64,000 nt of DNA from the NCBI GenBank assembly GCA_021613335.1, contig JAJTWR010000431.1, positions 496,001-560,000 of the forward strand, written 5' to 3'. A model generated the notes under the pieces. That model was not told the DNA's origin. It searched no databases and saw only the letters and a list, made by a program, of their open reading frames with translations. The DNA is from Whitmania pigra. Its lineage: Eukaryota > Annelida > Clitellata > Hirudinida > Haemopidae. Below are positions 33,553 to 44,091 of the stretch, one piece after another. Position numbers and translations under genes: made by a program. The first letter of the stretch is position 1. Every line of letters begins with the position of its first letter.

Positions 33553-36093
33553 ATGAGCTCCGACGCCTCACCGGTGACGCTGATCGACGCCTCGGGAATC
33601 ATCTTCCGCGCGTACCACGCGCTCCCCCCGCTCACGAACTCCCAGGGTACGCCCACCAATGCGGTGCTGGGCTTCACCCGCGTGCTGCTCAATCTCTTGA
33701 AAGAGCGCGGCGACAACCCGGTCGCCCTCGCCTGGGACTTGAACAGCCGCGACGGACGCCGGGAAATCGACCCCGCCTACAAGGCGAACCGCACCGATGC
33801 GCCCGACGACCTCATTGTGCAGTTCGACCTCACCCGGAAGGTCGCCGAAGTGCTGGGCATACCGGTCCTCGAATACTCCGGCTGGGAAGCCGACGACGTC
33901 ATCGCGACCGCGCTCGCGCATTGCCGCGCCAAGGGCGTGCCGGTGGAGATTGTCGCGTCGGACAAGGACTACCACCAGCTCCTCGGCCCCGGCGTCACCC
34001 TCTACGATCCGAACAAAAACACCATCGTCGAACCCGAGGCGGTCGAGAAGCGCTACGGCGTGACGCCCTCGCAGTGGTGCGACTTCCAGGCGCTCATCGG
34101 CGACACCGTCGACAACATCCCAAAGGTGCCCGGCGTCGGCGAGAAGACCGCCTCCCGGTGGCTCAAGTCGTTTGGCACCTTGGAAGCGCTCCTCGCGAAC
34201 GTCCAAGGTGTACCGGAGGCTCGCTTCCGACCGGTCCTCGAAGCGCACCGAGAGCAGATTCTGCGGGCGCGAAAGCTCGTCGAATTGCGGGCGGATCTGC
34301 CGCTGAAGCTCTCGGCGAACTCCTTCGCCCGTCGACCGGTCGACGAAAAAGCGGTCAAAGCGCTCTTCAGCGAACTCGATTTCCGGGCGCTCCTCGATGA
34401 GCGCAAAGAAGCCGTGGCTCCAGCGCCCGCGCCGACCTTTGCGGACGTGGACCTCCCGCGCCTGCTGAAAGCCTTGAAGCCCGGCGCGACGGTCGCGGTC
34501 ATTTCAGTGAGCGGGGGATTCTCCTTCGCCGCCGACGGTCGAGATGGCGCGTTCTTGCCACACTCGGCCATCGCCAAAGACCCCGGCGCGCTCACCCAAG
34601 CGCTCGCCCAGGTGCGGCTCGTCACCGACGACGGCAAGCGGCTCTGGCATGCGCTAGCAACGGCGGGCGTCACCGCGCCAGCCCCGGCGAGCGACATCCG
34701 GGTGCTCTCGTACTTGCTGAACCCCTCGCGCAAAGAGCACGGCCTCGTGTTCCTCGCCCGGGAACTGCTCTCGCGAGAGCTTCCGCCGGAGGCCTCCGAC
34801 GGAGGGACCGGCGCAAGCTGGGCGCAGGCGGCTCTCGAACTGTCGCCGCTTCTCTGGGAAGAAGCCGAGCAAGGCCCGACGGCGGCGCTCGCCCGCGACC
34901 TGGAGTTTCCGCTCGTCCCCATCCTCGCGAAAATGGAGTCCGTGGGGCTTCTCGTGGACCCCACAATCTTAAGCCAGCTCTCCACCACCGTGCAGGCGGC
35001 GGCGCGCACCTCGCTCGAAGAAATCCATCGCCTCGCCGGTCACACCTTCAACGTGGCCTCGCCCTCGCAGCTCGCGAAGGTGCTCTTCGAAGAGCTTGGG
35101 CTGCCGGTGCAAAAGCGCACCAAGAGCGGTCCCTCGACGGAGCACGAAGTCATGGAGAAGCTCGCGGAGCTGCATCCCCTGCCGCGGGCCATCATCGAAT
35201 ACCGCAACTACGCAAAGCTCCAGAGCACGTACTTGGCACCGCTCCCGAGCCTCATCCAGCCCGACGGGCGCATCCACACCACGTTCGACCAGACCGTCGC
35301 GGTGACTGGGCGGCTCTCGTCTATCAACCCGAACCTCCAGAACATCCCCATCCGAACCGAGCTCGGCCGCAACGTGCGCGCGGCCTTCATCGCCCCGCCC
35401 GGCCACAAGCTGGTGTCTGCGGACTACGACCAAGTGGAGCTGCGCATCCTCGCGCACCTGAGCCGCGACGAAGGACTCATCGCCGCCTTTCAGGCGCGCG
35501 AAGACGTCCACACCCGCACCGCAGCGCTGGTCTTCGACATCTCCACCGACGCCGTCACTCCCGAGCATCGGCGCACCGCGAAGATGGTCAACTACGGCAT
35601 CGCCTACGGGCTCTCGGCGCACGGCCTTGCGGCACGCCTCGGCATGCCGCGCGACGAGGCGACGAGAATCATCGACGGCTACTTCGAGCGCTTCCCGGGC
35701 ATCGCCGAATACATGCGCCGCACCATTCAAGAAGGACGCGAGCAGGGCTACGTGGAGAGCCTCTACGGGCGGCGCCGCCCGATTCCGGAGCTGCGCTCAA
35801 AGAACCGCGGCTTGGCCGCAGCCGCCGAGCGCATGGCGATTAACACACCCATTCAGGGCACCGCCGCCGACATCATCAAGCGGGCGATGCTTGCCATCGA
35901 CAAAGAGCTCTCGGCCACCTCCAAGGGTCGGCTGTTGATTCAGATTCACGACGAATTGCTCTTTGAAGTGCCCGAGGCAGAGGCCGAAGCAGTGAAGGCG
36001 CTCGCGGTGCGGGCGATGACGAAGGCTGGAGAACTCGTGGTGCCACTCGAAGTCTCGGCGGCCATTGGCCACTCCTGGGCCGAAGTACACTGA
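33553..36093 (+). CDS. polA: DNA polymerase I
   Basis: The 846-residue polymerase starts at the ATG 33553 (TAGGAG at 33545; an in-frame GTG at 33535 is less likely). The N-terminal 5'-3' exonuclease (1-290) has LIDASGIIFRAYHAL and EADDVIATALAH plus VASDKDYHQLL. The middle 3'-5' exonuclease region (about 300-460) lacks the DxE carboxylate motif, so proofreading is probably absent. The C-terminal polymerase has motif A (LVSADYDQVELRILAHLS), motif B (RRTAKMVNYGIAYGLS) and motif C (IQIHDELLFEV). It fills gaps in replication and repair. It ends 10 nt before a convergent gene. Confidence 0.96.
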   Translation: MSSDASPVTLIDASGIIFRAYHALPPLTNSQGTPTNAVLGFTRVLLNLLKERGDNPVALAWDLNSRDGRREIDPAYKANRTDAPDDLIVQFDLTRKVAEVLGIPVLEYSGWEADDVIATALAHCRAKGVPVEIVASDKDYHQLLGPGVTLYDPNKNTIVEPEAVEKRYGVTPSQWCDFQALIGDTVDNIPKVPGVGEKTASRWLKSFGTLEALLANVQGVPEARFRPVLEAHREQILRARKLVELRADLPLKLSANSFARRPVDEKAVKALFSELDFRALLDERKEAVAPAPAPTFADVDLPRLLKALKPGATVAVISVSGGFSFAADGRDGAFLPHSAIAKDPGALTQALAQVRLVTDDGKRLWHALATAGVTAPAPASDIRVLSYLLNPSRKEHGLVFLARELLSRELPPEASDGGTGASWAQAALELSPLLWEEAEQGPTAALARDLEFPLVPILAKMESVGLLVDPTILSQLSTTVQAAARTSLEEIHRLAGHTFNVASPSQLAKVLFEELGLPVQKRTKSGPSTEHEVMEKLAELHPLPRAIIEYRNYAKLQSTYLAPLPSLIQPDGRIHTTFDQTVAVTGRLSSINPNLQNIPIRTELGRNVRAAFIAPPGHKLVSADYDQVELRILAHLSRDEGLIAAFQAREDVHTRTAALVFDISTDAVTPEHRRTAKMVNYGIAYGLSAHGLAARLGMPRDEATRIIDGYFERFPGIAEYMRRTIQEGREQGYVESLYGRRRPIPELRSKNRGLAAAAERMAINTPIQGTAADIIKRAMLAIDKELSATSKGRLLIQIHDELLFEVPEAEAEAVKALAVRAMTKAGELVVPLEVSAAIGHSWAEVH

Positions 36094-36103
36094 CGCCCCG
36101 CCG

Positions 36104-36391
36104 CTACGGCGCAGTGCCGATGAGGGCCAGCTTCTCTTCGCGCGTAAGGCGTTTCAAGCGGGCCTCCATGGCCAAGGCTGCGCTCGCGCCCAACTTTCGC
36201 CGCTTGTAGACGACACTCACCGGGCGTCGCGAGCGGGTGTACTTCGCGCCGCGCCCACCGTTGTGCGCCACGAGGCGTGCCTTCAAGTCTACCGTCGCCC
36301 CGCAGTAGAGCGTGCCATCAGCGCAGCGCAGCAGGTAAACCCACCACCATTTTCGTTGGACCTGCTTCTTCGCTACCGCAGGTAGTGGCAC
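36104..36391 (-). CDS. GIY-YIG nuclease-like protein (UPF0213 type)
   Basis: A 95-residue single-domain protein: [17 protein letters not shown] is the GIY-YIG strand, followed by [20 protein letters not shown], typical of the YhbQ/UPF0213 branch with a small catalytic fold. The open frame extends far upstream through the msr gene, but the GTG at 36391 is the last start before the domain; it overlaps the msrBA stop by 19 nt. The family may act on DNA but a role is not established. Confidence 0.8.
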   Translation of the reverse strand: MPLPAVAKKQVQRKWWWVYLLRCADGTLYCGATVDLKARLVAHNGGRGAKYTRSRRPVSVVYKRRKLGASAALAMEARLKRLTREEKLALIGTAP

Positions 36392-37431
36392 GTGTAGCCC
36401 CCGGGATTCTTCACCAGGTAGTCTTGGTGGTAGTCCTCGGCCTTCCACCACTTTGCGAAGGGCTTGAGCTCGGTCACTATCGGCGACTTCCAGCGCTTCG
36501 ACTCGTCGACGCGCTTCTTCACCTGCTCGGCCACTTGGCGCTGCGTGTCGTCCACATAGAAAATCGCTGAGCGGTACTGGGTGCCCTTGTCGTTCCCCTG
36601 GCGGTTCAACGTGGTCGGGTCGTGCATGCGGAAGAACCACTTCTCCAAGAGGTCCGCATAGGACAGCACCTGCGGGTTGAAGCGAATCTTCACCGCCTCG
36701 GCGTGGCCGGACTTCGAATCGTGGGTGTCCTCGTAGCGAGGGTTTTCCACCCAGCCGCCGGTGTAGCCGACCTCGGTGGAGATGATGCCGTCGACCTTCC
36801 GCAGGATGTCCTGCATCCCCCAGAAGCAGCCGCCCGCGAGGTAAGCGGTCTCTTCCTTCGCGGCGTCTTTCTTGGGGGCACCCTTGCTCGCCGCCTGGAA
36901 GAGCGGCAGGTACGCGCCGTAGCCAGACTCCTCCAGCTTCGCTACCGGAATGAAGCGCAGCGAGGCGGAGTTGATGCAGTAGCGCAGGCCGCCTTTGTCC
37001 TTGGGGCCGTCGTCAAAGACATGCCCTAAGTGCGAGTCGCCGTGGCGGGAGCGGACTTCCACCCGCCGCATGCCGTGGCTCGTGTCGCTCTTCTCGACGA
37101 TGTTGGGCTCCACCGGCTTCGTGAAGCTCGGCCAGCCGGAGCCGGATTCAAATTTGTCCTGCGAGGAGAAGAGCGGCTCGCCGCTCACGACATCGACATA
37201 GAGCCCAGCTTCGTGGTTGTTCCAGTATTCGTTTTGGAACGGCGGCTCGGTGCCGCACTGCTGGGTGACCCGGAACTGCTCGGGGGTGAGGCTGCGCTTG
37301 ACGGTGGACTCGTCGGGCTTGGTGTATCGCTTCATAGGTTCCTTCCGCGCTGGCGTAGGGCCTTGAGCGTGAGCGAGGCTCGCGGCGAGGAGCAATGAGC
37401 TGAAGGCCAGCAGGCGGTGCATGAGCGCCAT
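36373..37431 (-). CDS. msrBA: secreted MsrB-MsrA fusion, methionine sulfoxide reductase
   Basis: The 352-residue protein has a signal peptide ([21 protein letters not shown]), then an MsrB domain (about 45-170: [56 protein letters not shown] with the catalytic Cys) and an MsrA domain (about 190-352: [15 protein letters not shown] with the catalytic Cys, [20 protein letters not shown]). It reduces both methionine sulfoxide diastereomers. The zinc Cys pairs of MsrB are missing, as in the zinc-free class. The B-before-A order is the reverse of many fusions. A signal peptide implies periplasmic or envelope repair. Confidence 0.93.
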   Translation of the reverse strand: MALMHRLLAFSSLLLAASLAHAQGPTPARKEPMKRYTKPDESTVKRSLTPEQFRVTQQCGTEPPFQNEYWNNHEAGLYVDVVSGEPLFSSQDKFESGSGWPSFTKPVEPNIVEKSDTSHGMRRVEVRSRHGDSHLGHVFDDGPKDKGGLRYCINSASLRFIPVAKLEESGYGAYLPLFQAASKGAPKKDAAKEETAYLAGGCFWGMQDILRKVDGIISTEVGYTGGWVENPRYEDTHDSKSGHAEAVKIRFNPQVLSYADLLEKWFFRMHDPTTLNRQGNDKGTQYRSAIFYVDDTQRQVAEQVKKRVDESKRWKSPIVTELKPFAKWWKAEDYHQDYLVKNPGGYTCHYLR

Positions 37432-37467
37432 ACTAATGATGTCGTACTCTCGACGATAGCCCCTATT

Positions 37468-38148
37468 TCATGCGTTCGGGAGCGCGTCGCCGAGCAGCTT
37501 CACGAGGCGCTCGCGGCGAAGGCGGCGAGACCGCATGAATGGCACCGGCCCCACAAAGCGCAGCTTCGGGTAGCGGCGGGAAAGTTCCTGCGCGTTGAGC
37601 CGCACCGACGCATCGCTCTTCGCGCTCGTGGTGCACATGAGGACCACCAGCGCCACCCGCTGACGGCGGGCGCGGAGCTGCTCTAGGGTGAGCGAAGTGT
37701 GGTTCACCGTGCCGAGCCCAGCGCGGGCGACAACGACCACCGGCAAGCGCAGGGCGACGAGCAAGTCGAGCACGTCGTGCTGCTCATCGAGCGGCACAAA
37801 GAGGCCGCCGGCGCCTTCGACGACGAGGGAGCCGGGTGTGGCCGCGAGCGTCGCGACGACGCGCCGCACGTTCACCCGGCGCCGCTCCTGCCGTGCAGCC
37901 ATGCCCGGGGCGAGCGCCGCCCGAAATGCGTAGGCAGTTACTGATGTTCGGGGTTGGAGCCGTCCGGCGGCTTGCCAGAGGACTTCGCCATCATCGCTCG
38001 CGCCGCTCTCAAAGGGCTTAAATCCCTTGGGGGCGCGTCCTCGCTTCACGAGCAGCGATAGGAGCGCGGCGGCGACCTCGGTCTTGCCGACTCCGGTATC
38101 GGTACCAGTGACGAAGAATCGAGCGGGCCGTTCAGGCCGCTGCGGCAT
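37468..38148 (-). CDS. bioD: dethiobiotin synthetase
   Basis: The 226-residue enzyme makes dethiobiotin from 7,8-diaminopelargonate, CO2 and ATP. It has the P-loop VTGTDTGVGKTEVAAALL at the N-terminus, FKPFESGASD for substrate binding and VEGAGGLFVPL, all BioD signatures. It overlaps the upstream PilZ gene by 17 nt. No other biotin gene is in the window, so it is detached from the pathway here. Confidence 0.9.
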   Translation of the reverse strand: MPQRPERPARFFVTGTDTGVGKTEVAAALLSLLVKRGRAPKGFKPFESGASDDGEVLWQAAGRLQPRTSVTAYAFRAALAPGMAARQERRRVNVRRVVATLAATPGSLVVEGAGGLFVPLDEQHDVLDLLVALRLPVVVVARAGLGTVNHTSLTLEQLRARRQRVALVVLMCTTSAKSDASVRLNAQELSRRYPKLRFVGPVPFMRSRRLRRERLVKLLGDALPNA

Positions 38149-38449
38149 TGGGACGACTGGTACCGAGCATCACTTGGAGCTGCTTCGGCAGCGCGTCGAA
38201 GCGAATGCCGACGAGCGTCGAGAAGCTCGTGTCGGGGTCGCCGAGGCGGTTCCAGGTGACGGTCCCTTGGAACTCCACTTCGGATTGACCGACGAGGAAA
38301 TAGCCGATGACGCGGCTCCCGGGAGCCAACGGGACCGAGACTTCGGCGCGGAAGCCCCCAGTGGAGAAATCAGCAGCAATGCCGGGGATGCAGCGGTCGA
38401 ACGACACCGGCAGGCGGATAGAGCGGCGGAAGAGTTGGCGTTGGGTCAT
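38132..38449 (-). CDS. PilZ domain protein
   Basis: The 105-residue protein has the PilZ c-di-GMP-binding motifs: LFRRSIRLPV (RxxxR) near residue 7 and AADFSTGGFRAEV (D/NxSxxG) near residue 30. ATG 38449 is taken as start; the open frame extends to 38515 but the domain begins right after MTQRQL. The protein is a stand-alone binding domain, as is common in Myxococcota, where such proteins tune motility and polysaccharide. It is coupled to bioD, though probably functionally unrelated. Confidence 0.82.
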   Translation of the reverse strand: MTQRQLFRRSIRLPVSFDRCIPGIAADFSTGGFRAEVSVPLAPGSRVIGYFLVGQSEVEFQGTVTWNRLGDPDTSFSTLVGIRFDALPKQLQVMLGTSRPNAAAA

Positions 38450-38771
38450 GGCGGAAGAGTCGCACAGCTGGTTCGACCGTCGAGTTTTCTGCCTTAGGCC
38501 GTCGCGCGCGCCCAAGCGAGCAGTAGTTCATGACGCAGCAGGCAACATTGTATTAGTCCAGCTATCCAACTTTGTATTGACTTCAAGAGCGATGTGGCCA
38601 ACAGTGCTCAATAGGCAATCAGCGCATCGCCCCGCTGACGACGCGACTTCGGTCCCGAAAGTGAGGCCAAAGGCCATAAAATCAACGGTTTATAGCGCTG
38701 TTGCCTATCGGCATTTCCGCCGGTACTGATGTTGTTTCAGTGTAAATCAAAACGCCGACAAGGAGTTTCAC
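38450..38771. other. intergenic region between the PilZ and amidase genes
   Basis: 322 nt of divergent intergenic DNA. It contains a near-direct repeat of CAACATTGTATTAGT and CAACTTTGTATTGAC about 24 nt apart at 38543-38581. The strong Shine-Dalgarno AAGGAG at 38759-38764 belongs to the amidase. No convincing gene was seen; promoters for both sides must lie here. Confidence 0.5.
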
Positions 38772-40328
38772 ATGAAGAATTCAAGCTGGTTAGCTAAAGT
38801 AGCCCAGGGAGCCGGGTGGGGAGTTGTCGCCACAGCGCTCGTCCTCACATCTTGTTCGCACTCGGCGAACTCGGTCCGCAAATATCGGAGCTTCGAACGA
38901 GACCTCACGACTTCAGAGATTATTTATGCGCTCAGAGAGCGACGGATGTCCGCAGAGGCCTACTACCTTTCCCTCTTCAAATATGCAGAGATTAAGCCGG
39001 TAGCGGAGCTCAACGCCTTCATCAGTCTGAACAAGGACGGTGCACTCGCGAGCGCCCGCGCCCTCGACAAGGACATCGCTGCCGGGAAGCCGTTGGGGCC
39101 ACTCGCCGGAGTGCCGATTATCGTCAAAGACAACATCAACACAGCGCAATTGAAGACGACTGCCGGAACTGCCGCCCTCAAGGACTTGCAGGCGAAAGAG
39201 AACGCCCCTTCCGTCCAGCGGCTCATCGACGCAGGTGCGATTGTCGTGGGCAAAGCAAACATGCACGAACTCGCCTTCGGGGTCACCAGCACCAACCTCC
39301 ACTCAGGCATCGTGAAGAATCCCTACGACACCAAGAAAATCCCCGGTGGCTCCTCTGGCGGTACGGCGGTGGCCATCGCCATGCGCATCGCTCCGGCTGG
39401 CCTCGGGACCGACACCGGCGGCTCCACGCGCATTCCCGCGGCCCTCACCGGAACGGTGGGCCTACGTCCTTCTGTGGGCAATGGCGGCGTCGAGCGCTTC
39501 TACAAAGACGACAACGCTGTTGTGCCCATCAGCCACACCCGCGACACGGTAGGCCCGATGGGTCGAACGGTCGCGGATGTCGCCATCCTCGACATGTATA
39601 TCCGCAATGTCGGTTACCCCACCGAGATTTCGCTCAAGGGGCTTCGCCTCGGCGTGCCGAAGATTCTCTGGGATGGCCTCGACCCGAGCGTGAAGGCCGT
39701 TGCAGAAGCCGCCAAGAGCAAGCTGGAAGCTGCCGGAGTCACCTTCGTCTATGTCGACCTTCCGACGCTCTTCGACCTCAACTCGAAGATCTCCTTCCCT
39801 ATCGCGCTCACGGAGCCGCTGACCGACATCCCGGCCTACCTGCGGGCGAATGGCGAAGCCAAAATGTCGTTGGCTGAACTCACCGCTAAAATTAAGAGTC
39901 CCGACGTCAAGGCGACGTTCGACAATATCTTGTCCGGCGCGATGCGAGATTCCTACCAAGAGGCAGGGGCTATTCACCGCCCGGCCTTGCAAAAGCTCTA
40001 CGCGGACTATTTCAAGGACAACTCCGTCGACGCGATTTTGTTCCCGACAACCATCTTGCCAGCGACCGATATCGACGCGAAGAATGGTTCCAGCAAGGTG
40101 CAGCTCAACGGCAACTCCGTGGAGACCTTGTCGGCCTACCTGCGCAACGTCGACCCCGCTAGCAACGCCGGCATCCCCGGAATCTCCTTGTTCGCCGGGA
40201 TGACCTCCAGCGGCCTGCCGGTAGGCATTGAGCTCGACGCCCCGCTCGGCACAGACTCCCGTCTGCTCGGCATCGCGATGTCTGTAGAGAAGCTGCTGGG
40301 CACGGCCCCGCCGCCGCCACAGCTCTAA
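38772..40328 (+). CDS. lipoprotein amidase (amidase signature family)
   Basis: The 518-residue protein has a lipoprotein signal ending LVLTSC (C28) and the amidase signature catalytic triad: K119 in VPIIVKDNINT, cis-Ser about 194 in PGGSSGG and Ser218 in GTDTGGSTRIPA. AS-family enzymes hydrolyse amides (mandelamide, indoleacetamide, Glu-tRNA and so on); the substrate is not evident. Being outside the cytoplasm excludes a GatA role. The gene is alone, with its own Shine-Dalgarno sequence and an intrinsic terminator. Confidence 0.88.
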   Translation: MKNSSWLAKVAQGAGWGVVATALVLTSCSHSANSVRKYRSFERDLTTSEIIYALRERRMSAEAYYLSLFKYAEIKPVAELNAFISLNKDGALASARALDKDIAAGKPLGPLAGVPIIVKDNINTAQLKTTAGTAALKDLQAKENAPSVQRLIDAGAIVVGKANMHELAFGVTSTNLHSGIVKNPYDTKKIPGGSSGGTAVAIAMRIAPAGLGTDTGGSTRIPAALTGTVGLRPSVGNGGVERFYKDDNAVVPISHTRDTVGPMGRTVADVAILDMYIRNVGYPTEISLKGLRLGVPKILWDGLDPSVKAVAEAAKSKLEAAGVTFVYVDLPTLFDLNSKISFPIALTEPLTDIPAYLRANGEAKMSLAELTAKIKSPDVKATFDNILSGAMRDSYQEAGAIHRPALQKLYADYFKDNSVDAILFPTTILPATDIDAKNGSSKVQLNGNSVETLSAYLRNVDPASNAGIPGISLFAGMTSSGLPVGIELDAPLGTDSRLLGIAMSVEKLLGTAPPPPQL

Positions 40329-40351
40329 GCGCAGTTTATTCATCGGAACCG

Positions 40352-40386
40352 CGGCAGGGCTGAGTCATCGCCCTGCCGTTTTTTTA
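40352..40386 (+). terminator. intrinsic terminator of the amidase gene
   Basis: CGGCAGGGC (40352-40360) pairs with GCCCTGCCG (40370-40378) around a 9-nt loop, followed immediately by seven T residues (40379-40385). It sits 24 nt after the amidase stop and is a textbook rho-independent terminator. Confidence 0.92.
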
Positions 40387-40858
40387 TTCAAAATAATCTT
40401 CATCAAGAATCCTGTGTAGGTACTGCTTTGCGTTACCACTTTGTTGCTTTGCGGCACGTAAAGGATTGAAATGTTCATGGGGAAACGCAAAAATCGTCAC
40501 GCAAAAAAGACTATGTAAACTCACGCATTGACATTCTGCGTCGCAAGATAAGCTCGACTGTTACCAACAAATAAGCTTCGGAAAAACAATCATCAAAATG
40601 TTCCACAGAAAGCAATAAAACAACTTGCACACCAAGTTCACGGAGCGTAACAGCTTGCGGCGAGGACGATTGGTACTTGTGTAGCTGAAGAGGGGGAGCC
40701 TCATGTTTTATAAGCAGTATCCGGCATCGCAGAGAAGCTTCATTGCGAAGTTCCTACAGCGCTCACCTCTACCTCAAGCCTCATCCCTTCTTGAAAAACA
40801 CCCCCTTCGCACCCACGAAGGCGGCGCATTCCTATTATTCCCACTCTGGAGGATCTCA
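40387..40858. other. AT-rich intergenic region, no gene recognised
   Basis: About 470 nt of unusually AT-rich sequence (for this window) upstream of the first frameshifted lipoprotein gene. A TTGACA hexamer is at 40528-40533, but I find no matching -10 at a normal spacing. The open frame from 40703 continues into the lipoprotein gene and appears to be a fortuitous upstream extension. Confidence 0.4.
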
Positions 40859-42267
40859 ATGAAATTGCCGCATTTCTCGGTACTCAGCGCACTACTCAGC
40901 GCCATATTGCTCAATTGCGGACGAGCCCCGCAAGACTGTCCATCCGGTAGCAGTTCCTGTGATGGAGGTTGCCTCTCTCTCACATCGGACAAGTTCAATT
41001 GCGGCGCCTGCGGCAACACCTGCAGTAGGTACCAGGTTTGTAGTGAGAGCAAATGCGTGTGCGCCCCCGGGGTGCCTTTCGAGAACGGAGTGTGCGCGGG
41101 TTCAAAAATGAAACCATACGACATGCTCGTCGGGTGTGGATTGAGCGGCGAACTGATTCCCATAAATTCAGAAACCTATTCCACTGGAGCCATTAACACC
41201 TTTGGACGTGGAATTTCTGCAATCAGCATGATTGACGACACCGTGCTCATCGTTGAAGGCGCAGCCGGAATTCTGCACTCAGCACGAATGGCACTCAACG
41301 GCACGATTACTCCCTCGGTATGGACAACTACTCTCGAACAAACAGCTATGGCCATTGCAACAGATTTGGATCGCGCATATATCGTAACCGCTGGATACAG
41401 TATGTTACAGGTGGTACAGCGCAGGAATGCTACATTCACCCATCGGAATCTATTTCCAGTAAAAGCATCACTTGATGATGCAGATTTACGCTATGGAATC
41501 CTTGGCGAAAACGACGATTGGGATCGGCGCCAACACCACTGACATTCTGAAATTTGACGATGCGCTATGGGTTACGGCCCCTGGTGGATTCACCCCCGCC
41601 GTTGCACTTCCATTCCAATATATAGCCAAATACAGCATTCCTTCAACGACAGGCGTCAGCAAAGAACTCAAAAGATATAGCTTGCAGAATATTGACCTCA
41701 AGCCTTTCCTGACAGAAAGCCCTTTGCCAAGCCAGCCATGCTCGCGGCTCGCAACAAGCACTTATATGCTACACTTTACACAAGGATCTCAGTACGTATG
41801 ATGGTTTGCCAGGGGGCCCTGGGTTGCTCGCGCGCATTGATCTTGCCAACGACGCAGTCACCACCATAGGACTCGGAGATATATGCTTATTCCCAACCTC
41901 CGTTGCGGTCGTCGGAAAGTATCTCGCTGTATCGTGCAATGGAACTTATACAATCGACATGAATACTTTGAAAATCACGAAGGTGGAGAATTCTGGAATC
42001 GCGCTCATTGACGAATCCGATAAGCTAGTAGATTTTTATTCAGGGAGCTGTGCCGACAAGCCGAACTGCACTGATGTAGCAATGGGCACAACGATAGCCA
42101 TCGGCAACAAAATTATCACTGAACTCTCAGCAAACCGCGCAATCATCATTCTCAAGGTTGAGGCTGGCAAACTCGTCCCTGTCCGTGGAATCGACAATCC
42201 AATATCAGTTTGTTCTGAAACTTCACCGCAATCTAATTACGTTGGCGCGCTATTCGCGATTCCCTGA
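40859..42267 (+). pseudogene. Cys-containing lipoprotein gene broken by two frameshifts
   Basis: The ATG at 40859 follows CTGGAGGA and starts MKLPHFSVLSALLSAILLNC, a lipoprotein signal. A Cys-rich motif (CDGGCLSLTSDKFNCGACGN) follows, then a beta-rich propeller-like body. The frame ends at 41542, but the same protein continues in a second frame (about 41480-41801) and then in a third (about 41780-42267), each shift being +1. The continuation is clear from unbroken domain-like sequence (GIGANTTDILKFDDALWV; LSTYDGLPGGPGLLARIDL). Either the gene is a decaying pseudogene or two single-base sequence errors are present. Confidence 0.65.
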
Positions 42268-42396
42268 AATGCGCACCTCTGCCTGGGCCATGGTACGCAT
42301 AATATGCGAAGATTTCCTTAACTCGAGGCCTACATTGCCTCATGCACGCAATAGAATTCAACTTCACTCATCGACTTGTCATTGCAGGAGCATCTT

Positions 42397-44091
42397 ATGC
42401 AAACCATATTAAAATCACGCAGAGGCCACAACCTTCCTAGGTGCTTGCATTTCGTCGGCACTCTTCACTGTCTCATGCGGCAATGTACCTCCCGGACCGC
42501 CAGATGGTTCTGGCAACTTCGATGCCACCAAGAGCGATGCTGGAAGCGCCCTTTATATTCAGCATTTTGCCAAAACGGAGCCTACTGAATGTCCTTCGTT
42601 AAAAACCCCACGAGATGACATAGAATGTTTTTTGACGACGGTTCCCGAAAACTATGATGAGCCACAAGGACGAACCATTAAACTTGTTACTTTTGTTAGA
42701 CGCTCCCTTGCTCAACCATTCAAAGGCATTCTATATCTCGTAGAAGGTGGGCCTGGAGCCGATGGTAGTGCTTTTTTTGCAATGGGGCCCGAGATCACCA
42801 CATTATCAAGAGCCGGCTGGGATGTTGTCGTTATTCCTCATCGCGGAACTCGCACTTCCATGATTGCGTGCGACAATGCTCGCGCAGCTGATAAAGAGCT
42901 CAGTGTCTTCGAACGAGAGCGCGGCGATGTTCCGGCCTGCGCTCCCGATGAAAAAGGTGTAATTGTTGATGAAGCAGCTTGCGAAAAAGAAAAATCACTC
43001 CAAAAGCGAGCCCAAAATTGCGGCAAGGAGTTAGTCGATTCATTAGGCGGCGGCGACGCCGGCATCAATTCAGCAAATCAATACAACTCCGTGAATGCAG
43101 CGCGCGATATCATAGCAACTCTACCCGGCCTTCATCGAGGGGGCGAAGTTGCAATCTACGGAATATCGTATGGCACTTATGTGGCTCAGAGAGTGGCTCA
43201 ACTCTACCCAGACAAAATTCAGAAGATTATTCTCGACAGCCCCATGGGCCTAACCTCAAACATTGTGGACTACGACCTGTATAAGCAAGAAATGGTTGAA
43301 GGCATTCTCGACGATTGCATCAAAGATACTCGCTGCCACAAAAACCTCGGATTCGATACCGGGAAGGCTGCCCTTGCAGCAGCGTATCAGCAAATCAACA
43401 GCGGTAATTGCTATTTTCAGCCTGCGCCCTCTTCTCCGAAATTATACCCCTCATGGACAGCCTCCTACTACGACCGCTATATCGCTACTTGGGTGCCTAC
43501 CCCAATCTTCGCCCTTTACTCCCATACATCGTTTCCATAGCAGCTCGATGTGACCTACCAAGACTCACTGAGATTGCCGAAATTTTCAAAAACAAACTAT
43601 CAATATATTTTCCCGCCACCACGGAAATTGTTAATGATACATTATATGCAACAGTTGTGATGAATGAGTTTATAGATCAACATAACCCAGAATTTATGAC
43701 TCATGCCGAAGAAGTTAAGCAGAAGCTCCTGCTACGCTCAATTGGATCCGCGAATGCTTGGTCAACATTTATCAAACAATTTATTGTAGGCTGGGAATTC
43801 ATGCGATTTACTTCGATTCCCAAGTCTTATGCAACCTATCGCACCCCAACGCTTATTCTTTCAGCTGCTTATGACTTTGCAACTCCTCCACAGATTGCCG
43901 ATATAATTCAAGATCATCTTCTGAAGAACAATGTGCCAACTGAGTTATGGCGGCCAGTATATGCCAGCCATGGAGTAATGCCGTCAGCAGACGGATCCGA
44001 CGCTATCGATAATCGCTGTGGACTTAATCGGTTGATACATACCTTGATGGTGCTCCTGCGAGCACATTTAAGTGCGATGTACTCACCGTAG
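42397..44091 (+). pseudogene. alpha/beta-hydrolase lipoprotein gene broken by two frameshifts
   Basis: The start ATG at 42397 has CAGGAG upstream. The signal peptide continues after a frameshift near 42420 (FLGACISSALFTVSCGN, a lipobox-like sequence). The main body runs in frame to 43540, with a GxSxG elbow (YGISYGTYVAQ) and preceding EGGPGADGSAF, then shifts again near 43410-43530 into a frame ending at 44091, with the final segments TPTLILSAAYDFATPPQ and YASHGVMP (candidate Asp and His). The layout resembles TAP/proline-iminopeptidase-like exported hydrolases. It is inactive if the frameshifts are real. Confidence 0.65.

Noticed and set aside
40528..40560. Sigma-70 promoter based on TTGACA at 40528
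   Set aside because: No acceptable -10 at 16-18 nt spacing.
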